Of a DNA stretch of 16,833 bases, positions 1-6,697 are shown piece by piece; the stretch's first letter is position 1; every line of letters starts with the position of its first letter. This DNA comes from an uncultured Prevotella sp. (GTDB lineage Bacteria > Bacteroidota > Bacteroidia > Bacteroidales > Bacteroidaceae): NCBI GenBank assembly GCA_900548195.1, contig URJQ01000065.1, positions 1-16,833 on the forward strand, read 5' to 3'. Under the pieces are notes generated by a model. That model made no database searches and was not told the origin of the DNA. It was given only the letters and a program-made list of their open reading frames with translations. The position numbers and the translations under genes were made by a program.

Positions 1-14
1 TCATAATGAATGGA

Positions 15-1160
15 CTAACTGTTGATTTCAAAAGTGTATAAATAATATGCGTCATTTGTATTCGGTTTTACATTCACTCCATATATCTTATCGCCATCTG
101 CTTTTAAGAATTGGATTATGCCTTGGACTTTCTGCTCTGCCACCAAGTCCATAGTGGTGCTGTCATACAGTTGGAAGGATGTGAACGCTTCGCGATCGTC
201 CAGTATTTTATGGAAACAAGAACGGATGATAAACTTGTCGGTACACAGTAAGGACGCATTGAGCGAAACCCGCTTCATGTCATCCAGCATATACTCCGCT
301 CCACTTTCATATTTGTCGCCGGTATAGCTTCTGTCCGCATCCTCAAATTCATAGCCAAAGGTAAACTTCACTGCATTCATGTCATGGTCATAGACGTATA
401 TCAGAGAGTCCGTGGCATGACATGACAGATAACCGTCTCCATAAGGCGACGACCTGAAGAATTCAAAGTTTGGCGACGGATGCTCCATATATCTATCCGG
501 GTATTTTCCCATCAGCCCCATGAACTTTTTCTCTTTCAGACTGTACTTGCCCCAAATGGCCCCTTTCCGGTATCGCTCTCCGTTTATTTCGGAGAGATTA
601 CGGTTCACGAAAGACAATGGCAGGATGATGGTATTGCCTTCACCGGCATATATGTCTATTCCGAAATCACTCATTTCCATCACATTATAGACATACGGGG
701 AGGCATAGTCATCCTTGCTGCCTTTGTCCCAGCCGAAATCCAACAAGCCTCTGTATTCCATCACATTCTCTGCATCATTGTATATGCTTACATCCAGCGA
801 TGAACCGACAAGGATTATTCTGGAATCGTCATTTGCCAATGGATAAGCATACATAAACTCGGGCACTTCCAGGCTGGACTTTCCCTTGCCCAACACTCTT
901 CCGAGGTATTGTCCCGTCTTCTTGTCGAATTTGAGAATGGAGCAATAGTATTTGTCTGCAAATCCGATGTAGTCACTTGTGGCAAAGAAATTGCCATTCC
1001 AACTGACGGAATCCGCCGACAGGAGGAATGAGTCCTTTCTTATGTCCATGCCGACTATATGTCTTTCACCTTTATGTATCGCTGTGGTCTGTTCACGGCA
1101 TGATACCGAGAACAATACTGTCATTGCTGCTAACAGGAAATGGAATGATAATTTTTTCAT
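15..1160 (-). CDS. six-bladed beta-propeller lipoprotein (BF3164-like)
   Basis: This encodes a 381-residue exported lipoprotein. The start is placed at the ATG at 1160 because it begins a clean lipoprotein signal (MKK, hydrophobic stretch, Cys21). The reading frame stays open to 1274, but that extension is hydrophobic, lacks a signal logic and runs through the predicted promoter. The mature part has repeated short strands and the segment GQYLGRVLGKGKSSLEVPEF near residues 82-101, which resembles the GR-G-GPGE blade motif of Bacteroidota six-bladed beta-propeller lipoproteins (BF3164 / TolB-like propeller group). The family is common in gut Bacteroidales and its biochemical role is not established. 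The residue before the +1 Cys triplet (S-V-S-C) is a loose lipobox. The next gene upstream on the same strand is the small lipoprotein at 1323-1694, 162 bp away, with a predicted promoter between them, so separate transcription is possible. The family call is by pattern only. Confidence 0.75.
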   Translation of the reverse strand: MKKLSFHFLLAAMTVLFSVSCREQTTAIHKGERHIVGMDIRKDSFLLSADSVSWNGNFFATSDYIGFADKYYCSILKFDKKTGQYLGRVLGKGKSSLEVPEFMYAYPLANDDSRIILVGSSLDVSIYNDAENVMEYRGLLDFGWDKGSKDDYASPYVYNVMEMSDFGIDIYAGEGNTIILPLSFVNRNLSEINGERYRKGAIWGKYSLKEKKFMGLMGKYPDRYMEHPSPNFEFFRSSPYGDGYLSCHATDSLIYVYDHDMNAVKFTFGYEFEDADRSYTGDKYESGAEYMLDDMKRVSLNASLLCTDKFIIRSCFHKILDDREAFTSFQLYDSTTMDLVAEQKVQGIIQFLKADGDKIYGVNVKPNTNDAYYLYTFEINS

Positions 1161-1198
1161 ATTTAGGGAATAGTAGTTTGAGGGTGATATAGGTGCTA

Positions 1199-1206
1199 CA
1201 AAGGTA
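1199..1206 (-). promoter_or_regulatory. -7 element TACCTTTG for the beta-propeller lipoprotein
   Basis: On the minus strand TACCTTTG matches the Bacteroidota -7 consensus TAnnTTTG exactly. It would give a leader of about 30 nt before the ATG at 1160. A TTTG lies at 1219-1222 but only 12 bp upstream instead of about 20, so the -33 element is weak or absent. Confidence 0.5.
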
Positions 1207-1322
1207 ACAATAAAAAGGCAAACCGAGAAGAAAAGCGGAGAGTTTTTATTTATATTTTGCGTTCTTCTGCTCATTTTGCCAATTTTTCACATTTGCATTG
1301 CAGGAGAGTTGGATGGACGTGA

Positions 1323-1694
1323 CTATTCCTTGACCTTCTGGATTACCACTTTCTTCAATATTCCTTCATTCAGCAAAATCTCATAGGACATATTGCCGCT
1401 TGACGGCATCGGCTCGCATTCATATTTCTTCTCGTCATTTCCTATATACAGATAGCCGTCATCATACTTATAGCTGACTGACGAATCCTGTGAAAGGACG
1501 AAAGCGTTGTCCGTCACCTCAAACGGCTTGAAGGTGCTGACATACTTTGCCATTTCCTCCGGAGAGGTGCCTTCTGCGAAATCTACGCTTACCACTGAAT
1601 ATTTTCCCTTTTCCAGCCCTTCCTTGTTTCCGTCGCAGGAAAGGAAAAACGACATGCCGAGGATGCACAATGCTGATGAAATGATTTTTCTCAT
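1323..1694 (-). CDS. small lipoprotein of unknown function
   Basis: This encodes a 123-residue protein. The start is the ATG at 1694, which opens a typical lipoprotein signal (MRKIISSALCILGMSFFLSC, lipid-modified Cys at residue 20). The frame is open to 1949, but the extra 85 residues are basic and low in hydrophobicity and would bury the signal peptide, so that start is rejected. The mature chain of about 100 residues is rich in beta-prone segments (YSVVSVDF, FVLSQDSSVSYKYDDGYLYI, KKYECEPM), which suggests a small lipocalin-like or META-like beta fold; I do not recognise the family. It lies on the same strand as the beta-propeller gene downstream. Outer- or inner-membrane anchoring in the periplasm is inferred from the lipobox alone. 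No good promoter was found directly upstream; TACTTTTC at 1710-1717 is one base off the -7 consensus. Confidence 0.7.
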   Translation of the reverse strand: MRKIISSALCILGMSFFLSCDGNKEGLEKGKYSVVSVDFAEGTSPEEMAKYVSTFKPFEVTDNAFVLSQDSSVSYKYDDGYLYIGNDEKKYECEPMPSSGNMSYEILLNEGILKKVVIQKVKE

Positions 1695-2059
1695 AGTTTC
1701 TTTTGTTTGTCTGAAAAGTAATTGGGTACTATTCTGAAAGTCCATCATCGCTTCGTGAGGCGGTTTCTCTTTCAGGAATGCGGATGAAGCGGATGGCGGC
1801 TTATCATGAGACCGCGGCTTTTTGATGGTTATCTGCGTTGCCTGTCGCATTTGGGAAACCCTTCGGAATCCATATATTTTCACATCGCCATGATTTTTTC
1901 CATAAGAAAACGATGCGGAGTCATTTCTTTTTACTATCTTTGCATCCATATTGCAAGATACATTTCATGCTGTTGTCCACAATGATAATATGGAAGGACA
2001 ATGCAGACGTATCTCCTGACATATATTCGGAATAAAGAACCTTACTTAGCAAGAATCAA
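1695..2059. promoter_or_regulatory. 365-bp divergent intergenic region with plus-strand -7 element
   Basis: This region lies between the divergent small lipoprotein and exonuclease genes. TATCTTTG at 1935-1942 (plus) is an exact match to the Bacteroidota -7 element and would start a transcript near 1949 with a leader of about 110 nt. No TTTG lies at the usual 19-21 bp upstream. I see no RNA gene, repeat or convincing small ORF in the rest. The minus strand is open here as an upstream extension of the lipoprotein, but without start or composition support. Confidence 0.4.
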
Positions 2060-2755
2060 ATGAAAGACTTTGCCGCTATAGACTTCGAGACAGCAAACAG
2101 CCTGCCCACCAGCGTATGCTCGGTGGGTATCGTCATAGTGCGCGACTGCAAAATCGTAGATACATTCTATTCCCTAATCAAACCGGAACCGGAATATTAT
2201 GACTTCTGGTGCAGTCAAGTGCATGGACTGACAGAAAGAAATACTTACAGAGCACCTATCTTTCCAAAAGTCTGGAAACAGATAGAGCCAATGATAGAGG
2301 GACTTCCGCTCATTGCCCACAACAAGGCATTCGACGAGAACTGCCTGAAAGCCGTGTTCCAATGCTACGGAATGGATTATCCCGACTATGATTTCTACTG
2401 CACACTGCAGAAATCACGCCGCGTATGGCCCTGCGGACGCCATAACCTCGACATCATTGCGGAACGATGCGGATATAATCTGAGAGCCCACCACCACGCT
2501 CTTGCCGATGCGGAGGCTTGCGCTGCAATAGCCATCAAGCTGTTTAATCCTGACGGTGACCCTTCTTTCATGGAGACAAGTGACCTGTTGCTCGAAAAGA
2601 TGCTGACTCTCACCGAGCCCGTCAAGGCGGCTTGCCTGGCTGAAATGATGGAGATGGACCGCAAAACCATCGACAAAGCACTGAAACTGCTAAAGGAAGA
2701 CGGAAAAGTAATATCGCCAAAGCGAGGGTTTTATGCAGTAATGCATAATGCATAA
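2060..2755 (+). CDS. DnaQ-like DEDDh 3'-5' exonuclease
   Basis: This encodes a 231-residue protein with a DEDDh exonuclease domain over about residues 3-163. Exo I is seen as AAIDFETA (Asp8, Glu10), exo II as AHNKAFDE (Asp92), and exo III as HHALADAEA (His145, Asp150, the HxAxxD form that defines the h subtype). Family members remove nucleotides from DNA or RNA 3' ends using two metal ions; epsilon-type proofreading, RNase T-like trimming and repair roles are all possible. Residues 175-231 form a separate helical region (AEMMEMDRKTIDKALKLLKEDGKVIS) that looks like a small winged-helix or nucleic-acid-binding tail. The length suits stand-alone Bacteroidota exonucleases. The last codons and the stop lie inside a 7-bp tandem repeat, so the final residues (MHNA) are repeat-encoded. 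It appears monocistronic. Confidence 0.88.
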   Translation: MKDFAAIDFETANSLPTSVCSVGIVIVRDCKIVDTFYSLIKPEPEYYDFWCSQVHGLTERNTYRAPIFPKVWKQIEPMIEGLPLIAHNKAFDENCLKAVFQCYGMDYPDYDFYCTLQKSRRVWPCGRHNLDIIAERCGYNLRAHHHALADAEACAAIAIKLFNPDGDPSFMETSDLLLEKMLTLTEPVKAACLAEMMEMDRKTIDKALKLLKEDGKVISPKRGFYAVMHNA

Positions 2756-2785
2756 TGCATAATTCATAATTCATAATGCATAATT
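2744..2785. repeat. heptanucleotide array CATAATG/CATAATT, six units
   Basis: Six consecutive 7-bp units: CATAATG (2744), CATAATG (2751), CATAATT (2758), CATAATT (2765), CATAATG (2772), CATAATT (2779). Variation is confined to the last base. The exonuclease stop codon (2753-2755) lies in the second unit, so copy-number change would alter the protein end only slightly. Confidence 0.92.
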
Positions 2786-2827
2786 GTGTTGTTTTGTAGA
2801 ATGCGCAAACAATTAAACGATAAACAT

Positions 2828-2903
2828 AGCTGTCTGGAAGGCAGTACAGAGCGAAGCCCCCAAACTGCGTCAGCGCGATTTTTCACTCTTCACTTTTCAC
2901 TCT
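2828..2903 (+). repeat. dispersed hairpin repeat, copy A, with 41-bp conserved tail
   Basis: The block starts with a hairpin at 2830-2844, stem CTGTCT / loop GGA / stem AGGCAG, in which one T-A pair of the family stem has become a T-G wobble. It continues into a block at 2863-2903 that is identical to 4570-4610. Over its first 51 bp it aligns without gaps to 4535-4585 with eight substitutions. It lies between the exonuclease and rhodanese genes, about 110 bp before the rhodanese start. Confidence 0.85.
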
Positions 2904-2935
2904 CCACTTTTCACTCTCCACTTTTCACTCTCCAC
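2891..2935. repeat. 14-bp (2 x 7) tandem array CACTTTTCACTCTC
   Basis: Three perfect units (2891-2904, 2905-2918, 2919-2932) plus CAC. Each unit is two related heptamers, CACTTTT and CACTCTC, so the array keeps the 7-bp period seen elsewhere in the window. Confidence 0.92.
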
Positions 2936-2958
2936 TAAAGCAACAATCCACCACCGTG

Positions 2959-2978
2959 TCCGCCGCGTTACCGGCGGA
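2959..2978. other. GC-rich hairpin upstream of the rhodanese gene
   Basis: Perfect 7-bp stem TCCGCCG / CGGCGGA with loop CGTTAC. It is followed by an A-rich leader, not a T-tract, so on the plus strand it is not a standard terminator. It could be a leader structure of the rhodanese transcript or the end of the preceding repeat cassette. Confidence 0.55.
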
Positions 2979-3010
2979 TATCCCCCAAAAATACAAAAAC
3001 AAAAAAAACA

Positions 3011-3397
3011 ATGAAAAAGATATTTGCTATTATCGCATCTGCCATGATGATAATGGGATGCAACGCACAGAATGAGAAATTCAAGAGCCTCACAGTGGAT
3101 GAATACGAGAAAGCTATAAGAGACACCGCCGTGGTGCGCCTCGACGTCAGAACTGCAGAGGAATTTGCTGAAGGACACATCAAGAACGCTCTGAACATCG
3201 ACGTACTGAAGGCGGACTTCGAGAAGAAAGCTATTGCTACCCTACCAAAGAAAAAGACTATAGCCATCAACTGCAGAAGCGGAAAGAGAAGTAAGAAAGC
3301 GGCTATGATTCTTGCTGCTAAAGGCTACAAGATTATCGAACTCGATGAAGGATATAACGGCTGGGTGGCTGCCGGCAAGAAAACTGTCAAGAAATAA
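3011..3397 (+). CDS. lipoprotein rhodanese (sulfurtransferase-like domain)
   Basis: This encodes a 128-residue protein with an N-terminal lipoprotein signal (MKKIFAIIASAMMIMGC, lipobox Cys17) and a single rhodanese domain over residues 25-125. Visible motifs are LDVRTAEEFAEGHIKNALNI (residues 44-63) and the active-site loop NCRSGKRS with catalytic Cys88. Rhodaneses carry sulfur as a persulfide or act as thiol-relay modules; in single-domain periplasmic lipoproteins the acceptor is unknown. The start is fixed by the signal peptide. The A-rich leader has no clear Shine-Dalgarno sequence, as usual in this phylum. The UbiA-like gene begins 8 nt after its stop, so the two are very probably co-transcribed. 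I found no recognisable -7/-33 promoter in the 255 bp upstream, which are mostly repeats. Confidence 0.88.
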   Translation: MKKIFAIIASAMMIMGCNAQNEKFKSLTVDEYEKAIRDTAVVRLDVRTAEEFAEGHIKNALNIDVLKADFEKKAIATLPKKKTIAINCRSGKRSKKAAMILAAKGYKIIELDEGYNGWVAAGKKTVKK

Positions 3398-3405
3398 GGA
3401 ATGAA

Positions 3406-4296
3406 ATGCTGAAAAATATCATCTTGCTCCTCAGACCTCACCAATGGGTCAAAAACCTATTCTGCTTCATACCGCTGTTCTTCGGACGGCACCTCTTTGA
3501 TGCGGAATATGTACTGCCATGCTACTTCGCTTTTATGGCTTATTGCATTGCTGCAAGCGGTATCTACTGTTTTAATGACATCTACGATGCAGAGGCAGAC
3601 AAGAAGCACCCCGTGAAATGCAAGCGCCCTATAGCTTCTGGAGCAGTGGGAAAGCCTATGGCTTACATCATAATGCTCGGATGCTTCATCGCCGCATTCG
3701 GCATTGCATTGGCTGGACAGATATATCTTGGAATTTCCATGATGCCCGTCTTTGCCATCATTGCATTCTATATCTTGCTCAACATCGCCTACTGCATACG
3801 CCTCAAGCATATCGCCATAGTGGATGTATTTATCATTGCCGTAGGATTCGTGCTCCGCGTACTGATAGGCGGACTGGCTACCAGCATCGCCTTGTCGCAA
3901 TGGATAATACTCATGACTTTCCTGCTCGCCCTCTTCCTCGCCCTTGCCAAGCGCAGAGACGATGTAGTGATGTATGAAGACACTGGTATCATGGCGCGTC
4001 GTAACGTCAACAGATACAGCGTGCAATTCATGAACCAAGCCATATCCATCATCGCCAGCATCACTATGGTAAGTTATATCATGTACACCGTATCGCCAGA
4101 AGTGGTGGAAAGATTCAACACTTCATACCTCTATGCCACATCTATCTTTGTCCTTGCCGGCATCTTGCGCTATCTGCAGATCACCATCGTAGATGTGAAG
4201 AGTGGCAGTCCCACTAAGGTGCTAATCAAGGATAGATTTATCCATGCTTGCATCGCAGGGTGGCTCCTCGCCTTCCTCATTATCATATACTTTTAA
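3406..4296 (+). CDS. UbiA-family polyprenyl-phosphate transferase (decaprenyl-phosphate phosphoribosyltransferase-like)
   Basis: This encodes a 296-residue integral membrane protein with about eight to nine hydrophobic segments. The first Asp-rich motif is NDIYDAEAD (residues 57-65), followed by KKHPVKCKRPIASG. The second conserved loop is YCIRLKHIAIVDVFIIAVGF (129-148), followed by LRVLIGG, and then AKRRDDVVMYEDTG (181-194). These loops fit the UbiA superfamily and resemble the clade of mycobacterial Rv3806c, which moves 5-phosphoribose from PRPP to decaprenyl phosphate. In quinone-pathway UbiA the acceptor is an aromatic acid, and no menaquinone genes lie nearby. The start follows AAGGA by 5 nt, one of the few Shine-Dalgarno-like sites here. 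The 8-nt spacing ties it to the rhodanese gene. With the PAP2 protein and the epimerase downstream, a polyprenyl-phosphate-pentose lipid pathway is plausible but inferred. Confidence 0.82.
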   Translation: MLKNIILLLRPHQWVKNLFCFIPLFFGRHLFDAEYVLPCYFAFMAYCIAASGIYCFNDIYDAEADKKHPVKCKRPIASGAVGKPMAYIIMLGCFIAAFGIALAGQIYLGISMMPVFAIIAFYILLNIAYCIRLKHIAIVDVFIIAVGFVLRVLIGGLATSIALSQWIILMTFLLALFLALAKRRDDVVMYEDTGIMARRNVNRYSVQFMNQAISIIASITMVSYIMYTVSPEVVERFNTSYLYATSIFVLAGILRYLQITIVDVKSGSPTKVLIKDRFIHACIAGWLLAFLIIIYF

Positions 4297-4300
4297 AAAA

Positions 4301-4349
4301 GGTTGTCGGTTGTTGGTCGTTGGTTATCGGTTGTCGGTTGTTGGTCAGC
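4301..4349. repeat. heptanucleotide array GGTTRTY, seven units plus degenerate tail
   Basis: It begins 4 nt after the UbiA stop. Units are GGTTGTC, GGTTGTT, GGTCGTT, GGTTATC, GGTTGTC, GGTTGTT, GGTCAGC. Degenerate copies (GGTTATC, GGACGGC, GATTATC and others) continue to about 4450. A 20-bp core, TTGGTCGTTGGTTATCGGTT, is shared with the array after the ATPase gene at 12201. Confidence 0.88.
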
Positions 4350-4459
4350 AATCGGTGGTTATCGGACGGCAGTAGATGGCCATCGAACGATGGTGATTAT
4401 CGGGCGGTGGCGACGGTTATCAAGCGACAGCGATTATCAGACGGTGAATGTTTTGTAGT

Positions 4460-4610
4460 CTGTCTGGAAGACAGTACCGAGCGTAGCGAGAGTAACCCGG
4501 GACAAAGTCTCGGGACTATAATCTCCTAAAGGAGAGCTGTCTGGAAGACAGTACCGAGAATCGCCTCCCAACTGCGTCAGCGCGATTTTTCACTCTTCAC
4601 TTTTCACTCT
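4460..4610 (+). repeat. dispersed hairpin repeat, copy B (two hairpin units plus conserved tail)
   Basis: Two identical hairpins, CTGTCT-GGA-AGACAG, stand at 4460-4474 and 4537-4551, exactly 77 bp apart. Between them lies a second hairpin at 4496-4514 (CCCGGGAC / AAA / GTCTCGGG, one G-T pair) and the near-palindrome TCTCCTAAAGGAGA at 4522-4535. After the second hairpin the block runs into the same 41-bp tail as copy A (4570-4610). The unit at 4460-4520 is closely similar to both arms of the large palindrome at 15757-15981. This 4297-4688 stretch holds no gene; open frames through it translate the repeat. Confidence 0.9.
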
Positions 4611-4681
4611 TCACTTTTCACTTAAAGAACAAGTCGCAACGGCGTTAGCCATTCTTCATTCTTCATTCTTCATTCTTCATT
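4598..4681. repeat. heptamer arrays CACTTTT/CACTCTT and CATTCTT before wbqC-like gene
   Basis: CACTTTTCACTCTT at 4598-4611 with a partial second copy, then a small GGC-GTTA-GCC hairpin (4641-4650), then four perfect CATTCTT units (4650-4677) and a partial one. The array ends only 8 bp before the start codon at 4689 and therefore occupies the ribosome-binding region. Confidence 0.88.
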
Positions 4682-4688
4682 TAATATA

Positions 4689-5330
4689 ATGCTCCAATCC
4701 ACAGCCCTCTTCCCCCCAGTCTCATGGTTCCGCCAACTGGCACAATGCCAGGCAGAAGCCTACATAGACACAAGAGAAAACTTCCGCAAGCAGACCATTC
4801 GCAACCGCTACACCATAGCAACAGCGACCGGTCCGCAGACGCTCTCTGTGCCTGTAGAGGGCTCGAAGCACGCCAATATCTGCGACATCCGCATCTCCGA
4901 CCACAACAACTGGCGACGCCTCCACTGGCAAGCTCTCGCCACAGCCTATGGTTCTTCGCCCTTCTTCGAGTATTACGCAGACGATATAGAGCCGTTTTTC
5001 CATAAGAGAACGCCGCAGGAGAACGCCGAAAGCCACTATAATTGGGACTTTCTCCTGCAATATAACATGGAGATAATAGAGACTTTATGCGACCTTATCG
5101 GCATCCCAGCCCCACAGTTGCTCCCACATGACGATGCACTTACCGTGCCTTTAGTCACTGCTGGCATGCAGTCCGCTCCCGGAGAAATCCGCATCGACGG
5201 GCAGTCGGAGCCAGAACTGAAGCCCTACTATCAGGTGTTCCAATCGCGCCAAGGCTTTCTCCCTGACATGAGCATACTCGATTTGCTCTTCAATATGGGT
5301 CCTGAGTCCATCCTCGTGCTGAGAGATTAG
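4689..5330 (+). CDS. WbqC-like family protein
   Basis: This encodes a 213-residue soluble protein. The N-terminal segment STALFPPVSWFRQLAQ, the ENFRKQTIRNRY stretch (residues 31-42), LSVPVEG and DHNNWRRLHWQAL (71-83) match the pattern of the WbqC-like family (Pfam PF08889), full length for that family. Members occur in O-antigen or envelope gene clusters and as stand-alone genes in Bacteroidota; a precise reaction has not been settled as far as I know. The start at 4689 agrees with the conserved N-terminus but has no Shine-Dalgarno sequence and sits directly behind a CATTCTT array. It lies between a UbiA-like transferase and an SDR epimerase, which fits an envelope-glycan context, though the 392-bp repeat region upstream weakens any operon claim. 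A hairpin and an AT-rich element follow the stop. Confidence 0.8.
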   Translation: MLQSTALFPPVSWFRQLAQCQAEAYIDTRENFRKQTIRNRYTIATATGPQTLSVPVEGSKHANICDIRISDHNNWRRLHWQALATAYGSSPFFEYYADDIEPFFHKRTPQENAESHYNWDFLLQYNMEIIETLCDLIGIPAPQLLPHDDALTVPLVTAGMQSAPGEIRIDGQSEPELKPYYQVFQSRQGFLPDMSILDLLFNMGPESILVLRD

Positions 5331-5342
5331 TCCCCATTCACT

Positions 5343-5440
5343 CCCCACTGCCGTGGGTGGTTGTCAAATATCAATAGAGAAAAATAAGGGAAAAACAGGA
5401 AAAAATATATTTCTTTGTTTTTATTTATTGATGTTTTATA
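5343..5440 (+). repeat. AT-rich imperfect palindrome, copy 1, with CCCAC/GTGGG hairpin
   Basis: Starting 13 bp after the WbqC-like stop there is a hairpin CCCAC-TGCC-GTGGG (5344-5357). At 5369-5433 follows an imperfect palindrome: TATCAATAGAGAAAAATAAG on the left, TTTTTATTTATTGAT on the right, with an A-rich then T-rich middle. The same composite follows the next gene at 6542-6650. It may work as a terminator, but the T-tract is too far from the GC stem for a textbook one. Confidence 0.75.
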
Positions 5441-5499
5441 ATAACAATCAGGCAGAATCAGGCAGTCAGTTATTTCAATAAACGATATAATAATCAATC

Positions 5500-6498
5500 A
5501 TGAGCAAGATTCTTATCACAGGAGCCTCCGGCTTCATAGGCAGTTTCATAGTGGAAGAAACCCTCGAAAGAGGACTCGAAGTATATGCCGCAGTGAGGAA
5601 GACCACCAACCGAAAGTACCTCACCGACCAGCGCATCCACTTTATTGAGCTCAATCTTTCGTCCATAGAGCAGATGAAAGAGGCACTAAGCGACTTGCAG
5701 TTCGACTATGTAGTCCATGCAGCAGGCGCCACAAAGTGTATCAATGCCGACGATTTCTTCCGCATCAACACGGAGGGAACCAAGAATCTCGTCCTCGCTC
5801 TCGAAGAGACGGCACAGCCATTAAAGCGCTTCGTCTATCTCTCTTCCCTCAGTATATTCGGAGCTATACGCGAGGAAATGCCGCATACCGACATCCTTGA
5901 CACCGACACTCCTAAGCCAAACACCGCTTACGGCAAGAGTAAACTCATGGCTGAGCAGTGGCTCTTCGAAAGAAAGAATCTGCCATTGGTCATCCTCCGT
6001 CCTACTGGAGTCTATGGACCACGCGAGACTGACTATTTCCTTATGGCGAAAAGCATCAAGGGACACACCGATTTCGCTGTGGGATATTCACGCCAGGACA
6101 TCACTTTCGTATATGTAAAGGACGTCGTGCAGGCTGTCTTCAAGGCGATGGAGCATGATGCCTGCATAGGTAAAGCATACTTCCTGAGCGACGGAGAGGT
6201 CTATGACTCACGCACTTTCTCCGACCTTATCCAGCGCGAGCTTGGCATTTCCTTCCTTCTTCGCATCAAGGCACCGCTTTGGCTCCTGCGTATCATCACG
6301 GCAGTGGGCGACCGCTGGGGAAAGATGACGGGCAAAGTGTCGGCTCTCAACAATGACAAATACCACATCCTGCGCCAACGCAACTGGAAATGCGACATCT
6401 CTCCAGCACGTCGCGACCTCGATTACTCTCCAGAGTATAATCTCGAGCGTGGCGTCAAAGAGGCGATGGCTTGGTATAAGGACAATGGATGGCTGTAA
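5500..6498 (+). CDS. NAD(P)-dependent epimerase/dehydratase (extended SDR)
   Basis: This encodes a 332-residue extended short-chain dehydrogenase/reductase. The nucleotide-binding motif GASGFIG is at residues 8-14, VVHAAG at 71-76 contributes to the Rossmann fold, Ser115/116 sits in YLSSLSIFG, and the catalytic pair is Tyr144-x3-Lys148 in AYGKSK. LRPTGVYGPRE and FVYVKDVVQA are typical of sugar-nucleotide epimerases and dehydratases of the GalE/WcaG type. The C-terminal third (from about 235) is a divergent substrate lid, so substrate identity cannot be read; UDP- or lipid-linked sugars are likely given the neighbours. The start is the first ATG of the Rossmann beta strand. It is flanked on both sides by copies of the AT-rich element, so transcription may be interrupted before and after it. 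Confidence 0.88.
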   Translation: MSKILITGASGFIGSFIVEETLERGLEVYAAVRKTTNRKYLTDQRIHFIELNLSSIEQMKEALSDLQFDYVVHAAGATKCINADDFFRINTEGTKNLVLALEETAQPLKRFVYLSSLSIFGAIREEMPHTDILDTDTPKPNTAYGKSKLMAEQWLFERKNLPLVILRPTGVYGPRETDYFLMAKSIKGHTDFAVGYSRQDITFVYVKDVVQAVFKAMEHDACIGKAYFLSDGEVYDSRTFSDLIQRELGISFLLRIKAPLWLLRIITAVGDRWGKMTGKVSALNNDKYHILRQRNWKCDISPARRDLDYSPEYNLERGVKEAMAWYKDNGWL

Positions 6499-6541
6499 GT
6501 AATAATAAAATATAATCAAATAAAATAGTGTGCCCCTCAGT

Positions 6542-6650
6542 CCCCACAGACGTGGGGAAGATTAAATTATCAATAGAGAAAAACAAAGAAAACGAAGAAA
6601 CAAAGAAAAAAATATATATTTGTTTATTTTTATTTATTGATATTTTATTC
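6542..6650 (+). repeat. AT-rich imperfect palindrome, copy 2, with CCCCAC/GTGGGG hairpin
   Basis: A perfect 6-bp hairpin CCCCAC-AGAC-GTGGGG at 6542-6557 lies 43 bp after the epimerase stop. It is followed by TATCAATAGAGAAAAA (6568-6583, identical to copy 1), an A-rich middle, then a T-rich right arm sharing 24 bp with copy 3 near 14768-14791. It occupies most of the gap before the PAP2 gene. Confidence 0.78.
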
Positions 6651-6697
6651 TTGATTCATTAGCTGTTGGACATCAGTGTAACTTCATAAAGGTAGTA

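Noticed and set aside
1..4. Start codon of a further minus-strand gene at the left edge (CAT at 2-4)
   Set aside because: Only one codon is visible; a downstream gene is possible but cannot be supported.
1161..1274. 38-residue N-terminal extension of the beta-propeller lipoprotein
   Set aside because: It would precede a complete lipoprotein signal and overlaps the predicted promoter.
1695..1949. 85-residue extension of the small lipoprotein
   Set aside because: It buries the signal peptide inside the chain; composition is not coding-like.
2891..2935. Tandem repeats as a possible CRISPR array
   Set aside because: Units are 14 bp and contiguous, without spacers, and no cas gene is near.
4455..4458. 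GTAG tetranucleotide before the hairpin, as in REP elements of RAYT transposases (also 15751-15754)
   Set aside because: It is present before only two of seven hairpins and no RAYT gene is in the window.
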